This document shows positions 32,607 to 41,346 of a stretch of DNA of 64,000 nucleotides, piece by piece. The notes under the pieces were generated by a model, which worked only from the letters and a program-made list of their open reading frames with translations, did no database searches and was not told where the DNA came from. Made by a program: the position numbers and the translations under genes. Each line of letters opens with the position of its first letter. Positions within the stretch are counted from its first letter, which is position 1. This stretch comes from 13-2-20CM-66-19 sp036273735 (lineage in GTDB: Bacteria; Pseudomonadota; Gammaproteobacteria; Steroidobacterales; Steroidobacteraceae). The stretch spans positions 37,269 to 101,268 of the forward strand of contig DASUHA010000136.1 of assembly GCA_036273735.1 (NCBI GenBank), read 5' to 3'.

Positions 32607-35600
32607 ATGGGTAACCCCGCCAGAATCCTCAGCGGCCGCTCGGGCGTTCGCGCCGAGATCTCCCGGAACGGCAGCGTGCGCCGCCTCGACTGCGGCCCGA
32701 CGACCCTCAGCCTGTTCGTCGGCAGCGAGCTCGAGTGCGGCCCCGCCAATCTCTTCCTGCGGCGCCGCACCCGCGGGCCCGGCTGGACCCCACTTCTCGG
32801 CCCCTCGAGCCCGACGCGATTCGCCTCTGCGCAGACCGGCGGCAGGCTCGCCGGCGGCGGCACCTGGGAGGGCATCGAATATGAGATTTCCCTGACGCTC
32901 GCAGACGATGCGCCGGTCTGGTTCTGGCACGTGCTCCTGACGAACACCGCCTCCGAAGTGCAGGAGCTCGATCTGACCTATGCTCAGGATGTCGCGCTCG
33001 CCCCTTACGGCGCAGTGCGCATGAATGAGTACTACGTCAGTCAGTACATCGACCACACACCTCTTTCACATCCCGAGCGGGGCGTCCTCATCGCCTCGCG
33101 TCAGAACCAGGCGGCAGATGGACGCAACCCCTGGTCTCTGATCGGCTCGTTGCGCAAAGCAGTCTCCTTCGCCACCGACGCGCTCGATTTCTACGGACTC
33201 GCCTGTCGGGCCGGCGGGGCGCCTCCGGGCATGCTCGGCGAGCTTCCCGGCCGGCGGCTCCAACACGAGCATTCCATGGCGGTGCTGCGCGATGCGCCGA
33301 TACGTCTCTCCCCCGGTGAGCGCTCGCACGCCGGTTTCTTCGGTGCCTTCGCCGCCGATCACCCGGAGGCCACGAGCCAGGCGGATCTCTCCCGGGTGGT
33401 GGAGATCCTGAAGCTCCCGCAGGCAGCTCCGCCCGCCCGCCCGAGCGGGCCGGCCGCCGGCTCAGACCCCCGGTCGCTCTTTTCGGCAACAACGCCGCTG
33501 CCGACGCTCGACCTCGACAGTGATGCGTTACGCCGCCTCTTTCCACCTCCCTGGCGCCACGAGGAAACCGGTGAGCGCGGCGAGCGCCTGTCGTTCTTTC
33601 ACGCGACCGATGCCCACGTAGCCCTGCGGGCCAAGGAGCTCGAGGTGCTGCGGCCTCATGGCCAGCTGCTGCGAACCGGACGACATCTGACTCCGGATGA
33701 GAGCGCGCTGACTTCGACGGTATGGATGAGCGGTGTGTTTCATTCGATGTTGGCGCAAGGACACGTCAGCATCAACCGTTTCCTGTCAGCCAACCGCAGC
33801 TACCTCGGTTTCTTCCGCTCGCAGGGCCTGCGGGTGTTCGTGAAGCTCGCCGGCGAGTGGCGGCTCCTCGGCATCCCGTCCGCTTTCGAGATGAGGCCGG
33901 AGAGCTGCCGCTGGGTCTACCGGCACACCCAAGGCGAGATCGTGCTGCGATCGGCGGCGCAGAGTGCGCCCCACACGCTGACGCTCGACATCGAAGTCAC
34001 CGACGGACCTGACACGGCTTTCCTTCTCTGCCACCACATCGCGCTGAATGGCGAGGATGGCAATGTAACGGAGCCGCTCAGCTGGCAGCGCGACGGTGAT
34101 GCAGTGGTCGTGAAGCCCTCGCCTGGGTCGGACATCGGACGGAGATTTCCACGCGGCGAGTTCGCGATCACTCTTGCCGCGGGAACCGCGGTGCAGCGCA
34201 TCGGCACAGATGAGCTGTTGTTCGTAGATGGGCGCTCGCGTCAGGAGCCCTATCTCTGTATCGAGACCGCCCCCGGCCGGCGCGCGAGCCTGACCATTCA
34301 AGGACACCTGCTCGCGCAGCAGAGTCAGAAGCCCTGGCGGCTCGCATCCGAGGAGCCGCTGATACCCACCCTGACGCTCGAGCCCGCGGCGCCCGGAGCG
34401 CCCGGAGAGCGCGCCCAGCATCTTGCCGAGATGGTGCCCTGGTACTCGCAGAATGCGCTCATTCACTATCTCTCCCCCCGCGGGCTCGAGCAGTACTCGG
34501 GCGGCGGCTGGGGGACGCGGGATGTCTGTCAGGGACCGGTCGAGATGCTGCTGGCGATGGGTCGCACGGAGCCATTGCGCGACGTAGTGCTTCGTGTCAT
34601 GGCCAACCAGAATCCTGACGGCGACTGGCCACAGTGGTTCATGTTCTTCGAGCGTGAGCGAAATATCCGCGCGGGCGACTCTCACGGCGACATCGTCTTC
34701 TGGCCGCTGGTCGCGCTCGCCCAATATCTCATCGCCTCGGGCGATGCCGACATCCTGGACGCGCGAGTGCCGTTCTTCGATGCGCGGGGGCCGGATGCAG
34801 GCGAGCGAGCGACCGTGTGGGCGCATGTCGAGCGCGCCTTCGCGGTCATCGACAGACGACGCATTCCTGGCACCGCCCTCGCCGCTTACGGCCATGGCGA
34901 CTGGAACGACTCACTGCAGCCGGCCGACCCCGCATTGCGCGAGCACATGTGCAGCGCGTGGACCGTCACGCTGCACTTTCAGGCATTGACGATGCTGGCC
35001 CGCGCGCTGCGCGCAATCGGGCGGCCACTGCAGGCGGAGCCGCTCGAGCGACAGGCCGAAAGCGTCCGCAGCGACTTTCAGCGATTGCTGCTGCCCGATG
35101 GAGTGCTGACCGGCTACGCTGTTTTCGACGGCAAGGCGGATGTGCGCTATCTCCTGCACCCGCGCGATGAGACGACCGGGGTTCACTACAGCTCCCTCGC
35201 GATGATCCACGCGATCCTGGAGGACATGCTGACTCCAGACCAGACGCGTACGCACCTCGAAATCATCGAGCGACACCTCTGCGGTCCCGACGGTGTGCGC
35301 CTGTTCGACCTGCCCATGCCTTATCACGGCGGCCCGCAGCGCATCTTCCAGCGCGCCGAGAGCGCGACTTTCTTCGGCCGCGAGATCGGGCTCATGTACA
35401 TGCACGCGCACCTGCGCTACGCACAAGCCCTGGCGCATGTTGGGAGAGCGGAAGAGCTCTTCCGCGCGCTCTGTCAGGCAAACCCCGTCGGCATTCGCGC
35501 GATCGTTCCGTCGGCTACGCTGCGTCAGGCGAACTGCTACTACTCGAGCTCCGATGCAGGATTCGCCGACCGCTACCATGCACGCGCAGATTACTCGCAG

Positions 35601-35975
35601 GTCCGCGACGGCAAGATTCCTCTCGACGGCGGTTGGCGGGTGTATTCGAGCGGCGCCGGCATCGCGCTCGGCCTCACCCTCAGGCGCTTCCTCGGGCTCA
35701 CCGAGGAGGCAGACGCCCTTTGCATCGATCCTGTAATGCCGGGAAAGCTCGACGGGATGCGCGTGATGATGTCCTTTAGAAGACACGCGCTCGAGGTGAC
35801 ATATCGCATCGGCCCTGCCGGGTGCGGCGTAAGCGACATCGTGCTCAATGGCGGGCGCCTGCCGTTCACCCGCGACGCCAATCCGCACCGTCGCGGCGCG
35901 ATCCGGGTGGCGTCCCAGGCCATACTCGAGCGCCTGTCGGGGACGAGGAACACCCTCACCATCGACCTCGGCTAG
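32607..35975 (+). CDS. GH94-family glycoside phosphorylase
   Basis: 1122 residues. The C-terminal half contains the GH94 catalytic motif YGHGDWNDS (D765-W-N-D768) plus SGGGWGTRDVCQGP, DWPQWFMFF and MPYHGGPQ, and it ends with an immunoglobulin-like segment typical of these phosphorylases. The N-terminal about 600 residues hold a glycosyltransferase-36-type beta-sandwich and a linker. GH94 enzymes phosphorolyse beta-glucosides (cellobiose, cellobionate, chitobiose, cyclic beta-1,2-glucan). The exact substrate is not clear; the size and the lack of a signal peptide fit a cytoplasmic cellobionate- or cyclic-glucan-type phosphorylase. The start is ATG 32607 since the reading frame upstream is antisense to ilvE. 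Confidence 0.87.
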   Translation: MGNPARILSGRSGVRAEISRNGSVRRLDCGPTTLSLFVGSELECGPANLFLRRRTRGPGWTPLLGPSSPTRFASAQTGGRLAGGGTWEGIEYEISLTLADDAPVWFWHVLLTNTASEVQELDLTYAQDVALAPYGAVRMNEYYVSQYIDHTPLSHPERGVLIASRQNQAADGRNPWSLIGSLRKAVSFATDALDFYGLACRAGGAPPGMLGELPGRRLQHEHSMAVLRDAPIRLSPGERSHAGFFGAFAADHPEATSQADLSRVVEILKLPQAAPPARPSGPAAGSDPRSLFSATTPLPTLDLDSDALRRLFPPPWRHEETGERGERLSFFHATDAHVALRAKELEVLRPHGQLLRTGRHLTPDESALTSTVWMSGVFHSMLAQGHVSINRFLSANRSYLGFFRSQGLRVFVKLAGEWRLLGIPSAFEMRPESCRWVYRHTQGEIVLRSAAQSAPHTLTLDIEVTDGPDTAFLLCHHIALNGEDGNVTEPLSWQRDGDAVVVKPSPGSDIGRRFPRGEFAITLAAGTAVQRIGTDELLFVDGRSRQEPYLCIETAPGRRASLTIQGHLLAQQSQKPWRLASEEPLIPTLTLEPAAPGAPGERAQHLAEMVPWYSQNALIHYLSPRGLEQYSGGGWGTRDVCQGPVEMLLAMGRTEPLRDVVLRVMANQNPDGDWPQWFMFFERERNIRAGDSHGDIVFWPLVALAQYLIASGDADILDARVPFFDARGPDAGERATVWAHVERAFAVIDRRRIPGTALAAYGHGDWNDSLQPADPALREHMCSAWTVTLHFQALTMLARALRAIGRPLQAEPLERQAESVRSDFQRLLLPDGVLTGYAVFDGKADVRYLLHPRDETTGVHYSSLAMIHAILEDMLTPDQTRTHLEIIERHLCGPDGVRLFDLPMPYHGGPQRIFQRAESATFFGREIGLMYMHAHLRYAQALAHVGRAEELFRALCQANPVGIRAIVPSATLRQANCYYSSSDAGFADRYHARADYSQVRDGKIPLDGGWRVYSSGAGIALGLTLRRFLGLTEEADALCIDPVMPGKLDGMRVMMSFRRHALEVTYRIGPAGCGVSDIVLNGGRLPFTRDANPHRRGAIRVASQAILERLSGTRNTLTIDLG

Positions 35976-35999
35976 AAGCGGCGATATCATCGCCTCTCC

Positions 36000-37787
36000 A
36001 TGCGCCGCGCATTGCTTCTCAGCTTGATTGCATTGGCGCTCTGCGCCTGCCAGTCGCACGACGAGTCCGCCCCGGCCGCAGCGCGCGTGATCCGCGCGCC
36101 AGCCGCCATTGCGACGTCCAAGACGCCCCCACCCATGGCAGTCGCTCTGGCTCCTCAGATCAACGACGCCGACTTCTTACAATTCGACAAAACTCTGTCT
36201 TCGGATGCCTTCGGCGGCCGCAAGCCCGGCACGCGGGGGGAGGCGCTGACGCTGCGCTATCTGGTCGACGAGTTCCGGCGCATGCATCTGACGCCGGGCA
36301 ACCACGGCTATTGGCTGCAAAGCGTGCCGGTCACGACGACCACACTACTCAACAGGACCGCGAAGCTCGATGTCCGCACGGGTGGCGGCGTGCAGAGCTT
36401 TCCGTACGGTACCGATATGGTCGCATTCGCGCAGGACGCGCACACCGTCGTCACGTTGAGGAGCTCGCCAATCGTTTTCATGGGGTATGGGATCGACGCG
36501 CCCAAATGGCAGTGGAACGACTACAGCAACGTGAACGTGAAGGGCAAGACCGTCATCGTGCTGGTCAATGACCCCGGTTATGCGACCGGCGACCCCCAGC
36601 TCTTCGACGGCAAGACGATGACCTGGTACGGCCGCTGGGTCTACAAGTACCAGGAGGCGGCCCGCATGGGCGCGGCTGCCTGCTTCATCGTTCATACGAG
36701 TGACGATGCGGCAGGCTACTCGTGGACGGTGGTCAGGAACAGCAACGGCGGGCCGGTGCAGAGCCTGCCTGCGAGCGCCGCCCCGGGTCCCCGGCTGCCG
36801 GTCGCCGGCTGGCTGACACTCGCCGCCGCACAGCGGCTCTTCCAAGCCGCCGGTCTCGATTTCAACAGCCTGGCCACGCAGGCCGCGCAGCGCGGCTTCA
36901 CGCCCGTGCCGCTCAAAGCCACTGCCTCGCTCGTCCTGAGGAGCACCGTCAGCCACGGGCGCTCCTATAACCTGCTGGCGCTGGTGAAAGGCAACAAGCA
37001 TCCCGATCAGGTCGTGATCTACAGCGCGCATTGGGACCATCTGGGCACGACCGGACCACGAGGCCACCGGGAGGTGTTCCACGGCGCCGTCGACAACGGC
37101 AGCGGCCTCTCGGCACTGCTCGAGATCGCCGATGCCTTTGCGCATCAGAAAACGCCTCCCGAGCGCAGTGTCGTCTTCCTGATGCCGACGCTCGAGGAAG
37201 CGGCGATGCTCGGATCGCAATATTATGTGGCGCACCCCGTGTTTCCGCTCGAGAAGACCGTGGCGGACATCAACATCGACGCCTGGCCTTTCATCGGCCG
37301 CGCACGCGACATGACGGTGATCGGCGCCGGGCAGTCGCAGCTCGAGGACGACCTCAAGCAGATGCTCTCGCTGCAGGGACGACAGTTGACTCCGGAGCCG
37401 ACGCCGCAGTACGGATTCTATTTCCGCTCCGACCATTTCAACTTCGCGAAGGCCGGCGTACCGGCGCTTCTGGCGGGTCCGGGGCTCGACCTGATCGATG
37501 GTGGCCGTACCGCTGGCCTTGCCGCCAACGCCGATTACACGGCTCACCGCTATCACACGCCGAACGACGTGTTCGACCCCAATTGGGACCTGAGCGGCAC
37601 ACTGGAGGACATCCAGACACTCTACCTGCTCGGCCGTAACCTTGCGGATGACGACCGGTGGCCCGACTGGTATGCCGACAGCGACTTCCGCGCCCTGCGG
37701 GATGCGATGATGGCGAAGGCGCAGCAGCCGGCTCCTGCCGGGAAACCCGCGCATGCCGGTGCCGCCCGCGGCGGCCGTGCGCCCTGA
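36000..37787 (+). CDS. M28-family metallopeptidase, lipoprotein
   Basis: 595 residues. A lipoprotein signal (LIALALCAC, lipobox LCAC) ends at cysteine about 18, so the protein is probably anchored in a membrane. The M28 zinc site appears in IYSAHWDHLG (H, D), GAVDNGSGLSALLE, TLEEAAMLGSQYYV (catalytic E), NIDAWPF and YFRSDHFNF. A PA-type insert lies in the first half. M28 enzymes are aminopeptidases or glutaminyl cyclase-like; this one resembles bacterial leucyl-type aminopeptidases. It is a single gene, 13 bp from the convergent phosphopantetheinyl transferase. Confidence 0.9.
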   Translation: MRRALLLSLIALALCACQSHDESAPAAARVIRAPAAIATSKTPPPMAVALAPQINDADFLQFDKTLSSDAFGGRKPGTRGEALTLRYLVDEFRRMHLTPGNHGYWLQSVPVTTTTLLNRTAKLDVRTGGGVQSFPYGTDMVAFAQDAHTVVTLRSSPIVFMGYGIDAPKWQWNDYSNVNVKGKTVIVLVNDPGYATGDPQLFDGKTMTWYGRWVYKYQEAARMGAAACFIVHTSDDAAGYSWTVVRNSNGGPVQSLPASAAPGPRLPVAGWLTLAAAQRLFQAAGLDFNSLATQAAQRGFTPVPLKATASLVLRSTVSHGRSYNLLALVKGNKHPDQVVIYSAHWDHLGTTGPRGHREVFHGAVDNGSGLSALLEIADAFAHQKTPPERSVVFLMPTLEEAAMLGSQYYVAHPVFPLEKTVADINIDAWPFIGRARDMTVIGAGQSQLEDDLKQMLSLQGRQLTPEPTPQYGFYFRSDHFNFAKAGVPALLAGPGLDLIDGGRTAGLAANADYTAHRYHTPNDVFDPNWDLSGTLEDIQTLYLLGRNLADDDRWPDWYADSDFRALRDAMMAKAQQPAPAGKPAHAGAARGGRAP

Positions 37788-37799
37788 GCCGACGGGCGC

Positions 37800-38582
37800 T
37801 CAGTCCGTCGCGCGGGACGGCGCTATTTCGACGATCCTCTCTGACACCAGGGGTACGATCTCGCGCACGGTGAGGCGGGGTGAGGCCTCCCCGCCGCGCT
37901 CGGCACAGACCGCTGCCAGGTAGTGAGGGCGGAGCGAGAGCTGCCACAGCCGCCAGCGTTGCGGCGAGTCGCCGAGGTCGGGCTGCATGTGGAGTATCAG
38001 GCTCCGCTCACCTCGCAGCTCGAACCGGAAACGGTCGAGCGGGATCGCGAGGCCCATCCCTCTCGCCTTGATGTAGGACTCCTTGAGCGTCCAGAGATCG
38101 AAGAAGCGCCGCCGCCGGGCCAGAGCCGGAAGTGCGAGCAGCGCAGCGCTCTCCTCAGGTGCGAAATAGCGGTCCAGACCGGCGATGTCGGCCTCTCGGG
38201 TCTCGATGCTCTCAACATCGATGCCCAGCGTCCGACCCAACGTCACCCCCAGCATCACGACATCAGCGGAATGTGAGATGTTGAATTCGAGTGGCGGTAC
38301 GGAATGGCGCGCCGAAATCGCCGGACGGCCGTGCGGCCCGGTCGAGAATGTCCAGTCCTGGGCCCGTACCGCGGCATAGCGCGAGAGAACGGTCCGCACG
38401 AGCGCGCGAGTGACCAGGTAACGCCTTCGGTCTCTCGCGAAGCGGAAGCGCGCCTGCCTGGCGCGCTCATCCTCATTGATCAGCGCATCAAAACGCGGCC
38501 ATAGCGCATCATCGCCGATGTCGCTGATGTACGTGCACCAGAGGTCGATCCTGCCGCTGTCCGGGGTCAGGTCAGCGGACAT
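37800..38582 (-). CDS. 4'-phosphopantetheinyl transferase (Sfp type)
   Basis: 260 residues, two-lobed Sfp architecture. GIDVESIE supplies the first magnesium-binding acidic motif (GxDxE) and FFDLWTLKESYIKARGMGL the second (WxxKESxxKA). FNISHSADVVM is also typical. It transfers the phosphopantetheine arm from CoA to acyl- or peptidyl-carrier proteins. No PKS or NRPS is present here, so it may serve general ACPs or a distant cluster. It overlaps the hpnB stop by 11 bp and is cotranscribed with it. Start ATG 38582 is preferred over the longer reading into the hpnB gene. Confidence 0.88.
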   Translation of the reverse strand: MSADLTPDSGRIDLWCTYISDIGDDALWPRFDALINEDERARQARFRFARDRRRYLVTRALVRTVLSRYAAVRAQDWTFSTGPHGRPAISARHSVPPLEFNISHSADVVMLGVTLGRTLGIDVESIETREADIAGLDRYFAPEESAALLALPALARRRRFFDLWTLKESYIKARGMGLAIPLDRFRFELRGERSLILHMQPDLGDSPQRWRLWQLSLRPHYLAAVCAERGGEASPRLTVREIVPLVSERIVEIAPSRATD

Positions 38583-39729
38583 CCTGCGCCCTTCCCTTCC
38601 ACTTCCCGCCCTGCCCCGCCGCATACTGCGCGGCGGAGTGGACCGTCGCGGCCGCGTAGAAGAGCGCCACCGCCGGCAGGAGCAGCGCGTAGGCCGAGCG
38701 GACCTCGTAGAAACGGACTATGGGCAGATAACACGCGGTCATCAGCAGCCAAGCCAGGGCACCGAGACCCATCATGGCCGGATCGCGCGTGAGGAGGAGC
38801 AGCGGCGGTGTGAGGTAGACGGCGAACAGTCCGAAGAGCGTTGCGGCAAGCAAGAGATAGGAATGCCGCAGTTGGTTGAAGGCCGTGCGGGAGATCATGG
38901 CGCCGATCTCGGCAAATGAGCCGTAGACGCGCAGGCTCCTGGTGCGCCTCGCCAGGCCCAGCCAGATCCGCCCGCCGCTCGACTTGACTGCGTGGGCGAG
39001 CGCACAGTCATCGATGATGCAGCCGCGAATCGCGGTGAGACCTCCAGCGCGCGCGAGCGCCTTCGGCCGTATCAGCATACAGCCGCCCGCGGCGCCGGCG
39101 ACTTGGGACCGGGGCGAGGCAATCCACGTCGGCGGATAGAGCTTGAGGAAAAAGAAGACGAAGGCCGGAATCAGGCACCGCTCCGCGACGGTTGCCGTCG
39201 AGAGCCGCACCATGAGTGAGACGAGGTCGAGATGCTCCGCTTCGGCCTTTGCGATAAGCGCCGCCACTTCTCCCGGAGCGTACTCGATGTCGGCATCCGT
39301 GAGCAGGAGAAAGTCAGGGTTGCGGGCCAGCGCGGCGGCAACACCCTGCGACATGGCCCATAGCTTCCCTGTCCAGCCGGGCGCCGGTGATGTGCCGTGC
39401 AGCACGGTCAGGCGCCCGCCTGCGCCGGCGGCTTCGCCGGCTTTCCTTGCCTCTGCAGCGGTCCCATCCGTGCTGCCGTCATCGATGACGATGACATGGA
39501 TCGGTGCCGCCAAAGTCTGCGCAAGCAAAGAGCCCGCGGCTCTGCCGATGCCGTCGGCTTCGTTACGAGCCGGTACGACGGCGATCACGCTCCGGCCGGC
39601 GGCGGCCGCCGCCGCCGCTGACGATTGCGGCCCGAGCAGGCGCGAGACCCGCCAGAAAAACCCGCGCGCCAGCAGGAGGTACATCCAGATGGCAAGGGGC
39701 GCCGCAGCGGCAGCGTACGCGAACGTCAC
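38572..39729 (-). CDS. hpnB: Hopanoid-associated glycosyltransferase HpnB
   Basis: 385 residues. A GT2 catalytic domain has SVIAVVPARNEADGIGRA, VIVIDDGSTDGTA, the DxD-like TDADIEYAPGE and a C-terminal acceptor part (GCIIDDCALA). Flanking membrane helices (N-terminal LAIWMYLLLARGFFW; four near the C-terminus) anchor it in the inner membrane. HpnB is the family name for hopene-associated glycosyltransferases near hopanoid genes; the exact reaction is not firmly established. The start is uncertain: GTG 39729 is used; 39783 (TTG) and upstream are possible. It is divergent from the second barrel gene. Confidence 0.85.
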   Translation of the reverse strand: MTFAYAAAAAPLAIWMYLLLARGFFWRVSRLLGPQSSAAAAAAAGRSVIAVVPARNEADGIGRAAGSLLAQTLAAPIHVIVIDDGSTDGTAAEARKAGEAAGAGGRLTVLHGTSPAPGWTGKLWAMSQGVAAALARNPDFLLLTDADIEYAPGEVAALIAKAEAEHLDLVSLMVRLSTATVAERCLIPAFVFFFLKLYPPTWIASPRSQVAGAAGGCMLIRPKALARAGGLTAIRGCIIDDCALAHAVKSSGGRIWLGLARRTRSLRVYGSFAEIGAMISRTAFNQLRHSYLLLAATLFGLFAVYLTPPLLLLTRDPAMMGLGALAWLLMTACYLPIVRFYEVRSAYALLLPAVALFYAAATVHSAAQYAAGQGGKWKGRAQDVR

Positions 39730-39789
39730 TGCCGGCCGATACCCGCAGCAGAATCCCGCACACACATGCGAGCGGGCGGGCAAGGCCGA

Positions 39790-39795
39790 TATAAT
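39790..39795 (+). promoter_or_regulatory. Consensus -10 box upstream of the second barrel gene
   Basis: A perfect TATAAT lies in the gap between the divergent hpnB and barrel genes. No good -35 is 17 bp upstream. Transcription would start near 39802, favouring a start at 39886 over one at 39814 for the barrel. Confidence 0.4.
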
Positions 39796-39885
39796 TCACG
39801 GACCTGTTTCGCCATGCTGGCTTCCTTCTTTCAACTGATGCCGCGGCCCCATACCGCGGAGGGTGGACTGATTGCCTCGAGAGAC

Positions 39886-41256
39886 ATGAGCGGGCCGATG
39901 TTTGTCAAGCATAGCTCAAGGCGCTTCAGCCGTGCAGCGCTCGGGCTGATCGCATCGGCATCGCTTTGCCTCGCCGCAGCTGCGGCAACGCCGCCGCCCG
40001 CAGCCACTGCGCCGGCGACACCGCCCGGGCGCACACCGCCGGTCATGGGCCCGATTCCGGCGCCGAAACCGAAGCAGCCGCAGGCGCAACGGAAGGTCAA
40101 CTGGCTGAATCCCACGACCTGGCCGGTGCTGCCCGTGCCGCTCACCGCGGTCGATCCCAACAGCGGCACCACGCTCGGCATCATCCCGACGATGCTGATC
40201 ACCAATTCCCGCGACGAGATCACGGACATCATCGCGCCCGACTTCATGCACAACCCCAACTTCGGCTGGGGCGCGCACGGTCGCATACTCGCCTTCCCCT
40301 CGCAGGACACCCAGTGGTCGATCGTCGGTGGCGGCGAGCAGCGCATCGAGAGCACGCTCGATGCGATCTTCCAGACGGGCCTGCTGCGCGACAAGCCCTT
40401 TTCGCTGACGATGGAGGGCCTCTACGACCGCAGCGGCACGCCGCGCTTCTATGGCATCGGCAACAACTCCTTCAAGGTGAATCAGACCGTCTTCACGAAC
40501 CAGCAGCTCGGCGGCACGGTCACCCTCGGGTGGAACATTACGCATGCCTGGCAGCTGGCTTACACATTCTCCGCGAAGAAGGTCAAGGTTCTCGCCGGAG
40601 ACCTCGCGGGTATTCCGCCGATCACCGAAAGGTTCGCCGACCTCATCGGCATCGGTACCACTCATGAGCTGCTCAACCGCGTCGCCCTCATCTACGACAC
40701 CCGTGATGACATCACCGCTCCGACCCGCGGCATGCAGGTGGTCGTGTACGGCGGCATCGCCAGCCGCAACGTCGACATCGGCGATTCGCTCTTCACCGAG
40801 GCGGGCGGAGACGGGCGCTTTTACTGGTCGCCGTTCCCCTCACTGGTGGTAGCGACGCACGTGGACTTGCGGTATGAACCCAGCGCTCACCGGGTACCGT
40901 TCTGGGCCTTGAGCAGCATCGGGGGCGATGAGAGCGTGACCGGCGGCTCACAAACGCTGCGGGGCTACGGTACCTCGCGCTTCTATGACCGCAATTCCTT
41001 CTCCGCCAACGTCGAGCTGCGCGAGAGGGTGCTCTCGCTGGACGCCTTCTCGACGCACATCGAGCTGCAGGTCGCGCCGTTCTTCGATACCGGCCGGGTC
41101 TTCCGCAACAGCACGACCTGGCCGATGACTCACCTGCACAACGTGTTCGGAGTTGGTTTTCGAGGGATCGCGCCGCCTTCCGTGGTCGGCTATGTCGATA
41201 TCGGCAAGGGCCATGAAGGCATCGCGGTCTTTACGGGCATAAACTATCCTTTTTAG
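39886..41256 (+). CDS. Outer-membrane Omp85/BamA-like beta-barrel without POTRA (hopanoid locus)
   Basis: 456 residues with a signal peptide (SRRFSRAALGLIASASLCLAAA), a Pro/Ala-rich linker, a WLNPTTWPVLPVP segment and a barrel ending TGINYPF. It is paralogous to the barrel at 5111-6484: shared pieces include FGWGAHGRI, GTPRFYGIGN, LLNRVALIYDTRDDI, FWALSSIGG and VFGVGFRGIA. It lies between hpnB (divergent) and hpnA (convergent). Both copies lack POTRA domains. A function in hopanoid or other polar-lipid handling is possible but not shown. Starts at 39898 and 39814 are alternatives. Confidence 0.75.
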   Translation: MSGPMFVKHSSRRFSRAALGLIASASLCLAAAAATPPPAATAPATPPGRTPPVMGPIPAPKPKQPQAQRKVNWLNPTTWPVLPVPLTAVDPNSGTTLGIIPTMLITNSRDEITDIIAPDFMHNPNFGWGAHGRILAFPSQDTQWSIVGGGEQRIESTLDAIFQTGLLRDKPFSLTMEGLYDRSGTPRFYGIGNNSFKVNQTVFTNQQLGGTVTLGWNITHAWQLAYTFSAKKVKVLAGDLAGIPPITERFADLIGIGTTHELLNRVALIYDTRDDITAPTRGMQVVVYGGIASRNVDIGDSLFTEAGGDGRFYWSPFPSLVVATHVDLRYEPSAHRVPFWALSSIGGDESVTGGSQTLRGYGTSRFYDRNSFSANVELRERVLSLDAFSTHIELQVAPFFDTGRVFRNSTTWPMTHLHNVFGVGFRGIAPPSVVGYVDIGKGHEGIAVFTGINYPF

Positions 41257-41260
41257 ATTG

Positions 41261-41291
41261 GCGCAAAGAGCGGCATCCTGCCGCTTTGCGC
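41261..41291. terminator. Hairpin between the barrel gene and hpnA (first)
   Basis: GCGCAAAG..CGGCA pairs with TGCCGCTTTGCGC (13 bp with a two-base bulge) right after the barrel's TAG. It could end the barrel transcript. No U-tract follows. Confidence 0.5.
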
Positions 41292-41319
41292 GGCCAGCCC
41301 AATGACTCGATTCGACCCC

Positions 41320-41346
41320 GCGACCCCGGGAGCGGCCCGGGGTCGC
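41320..41346. terminator. Hairpin between the barrel gene and hpnA (second)
   Basis: GCGACCCCGGG and CCCGGGGTCGC form a perfect 11-bp stem with an AGCGG loop, immediately after the hpnA stop. It should fold from either strand and could end the hpnA-side operon. No U-tract is seen. Confidence 0.55.

Noticed and set aside
37800..38582. Sign of a PKS/NRPS cluster from the phosphopantetheinyl transferase
   Set aside because: No carrier-protein, condensation or ketosynthase gene is present within the window.
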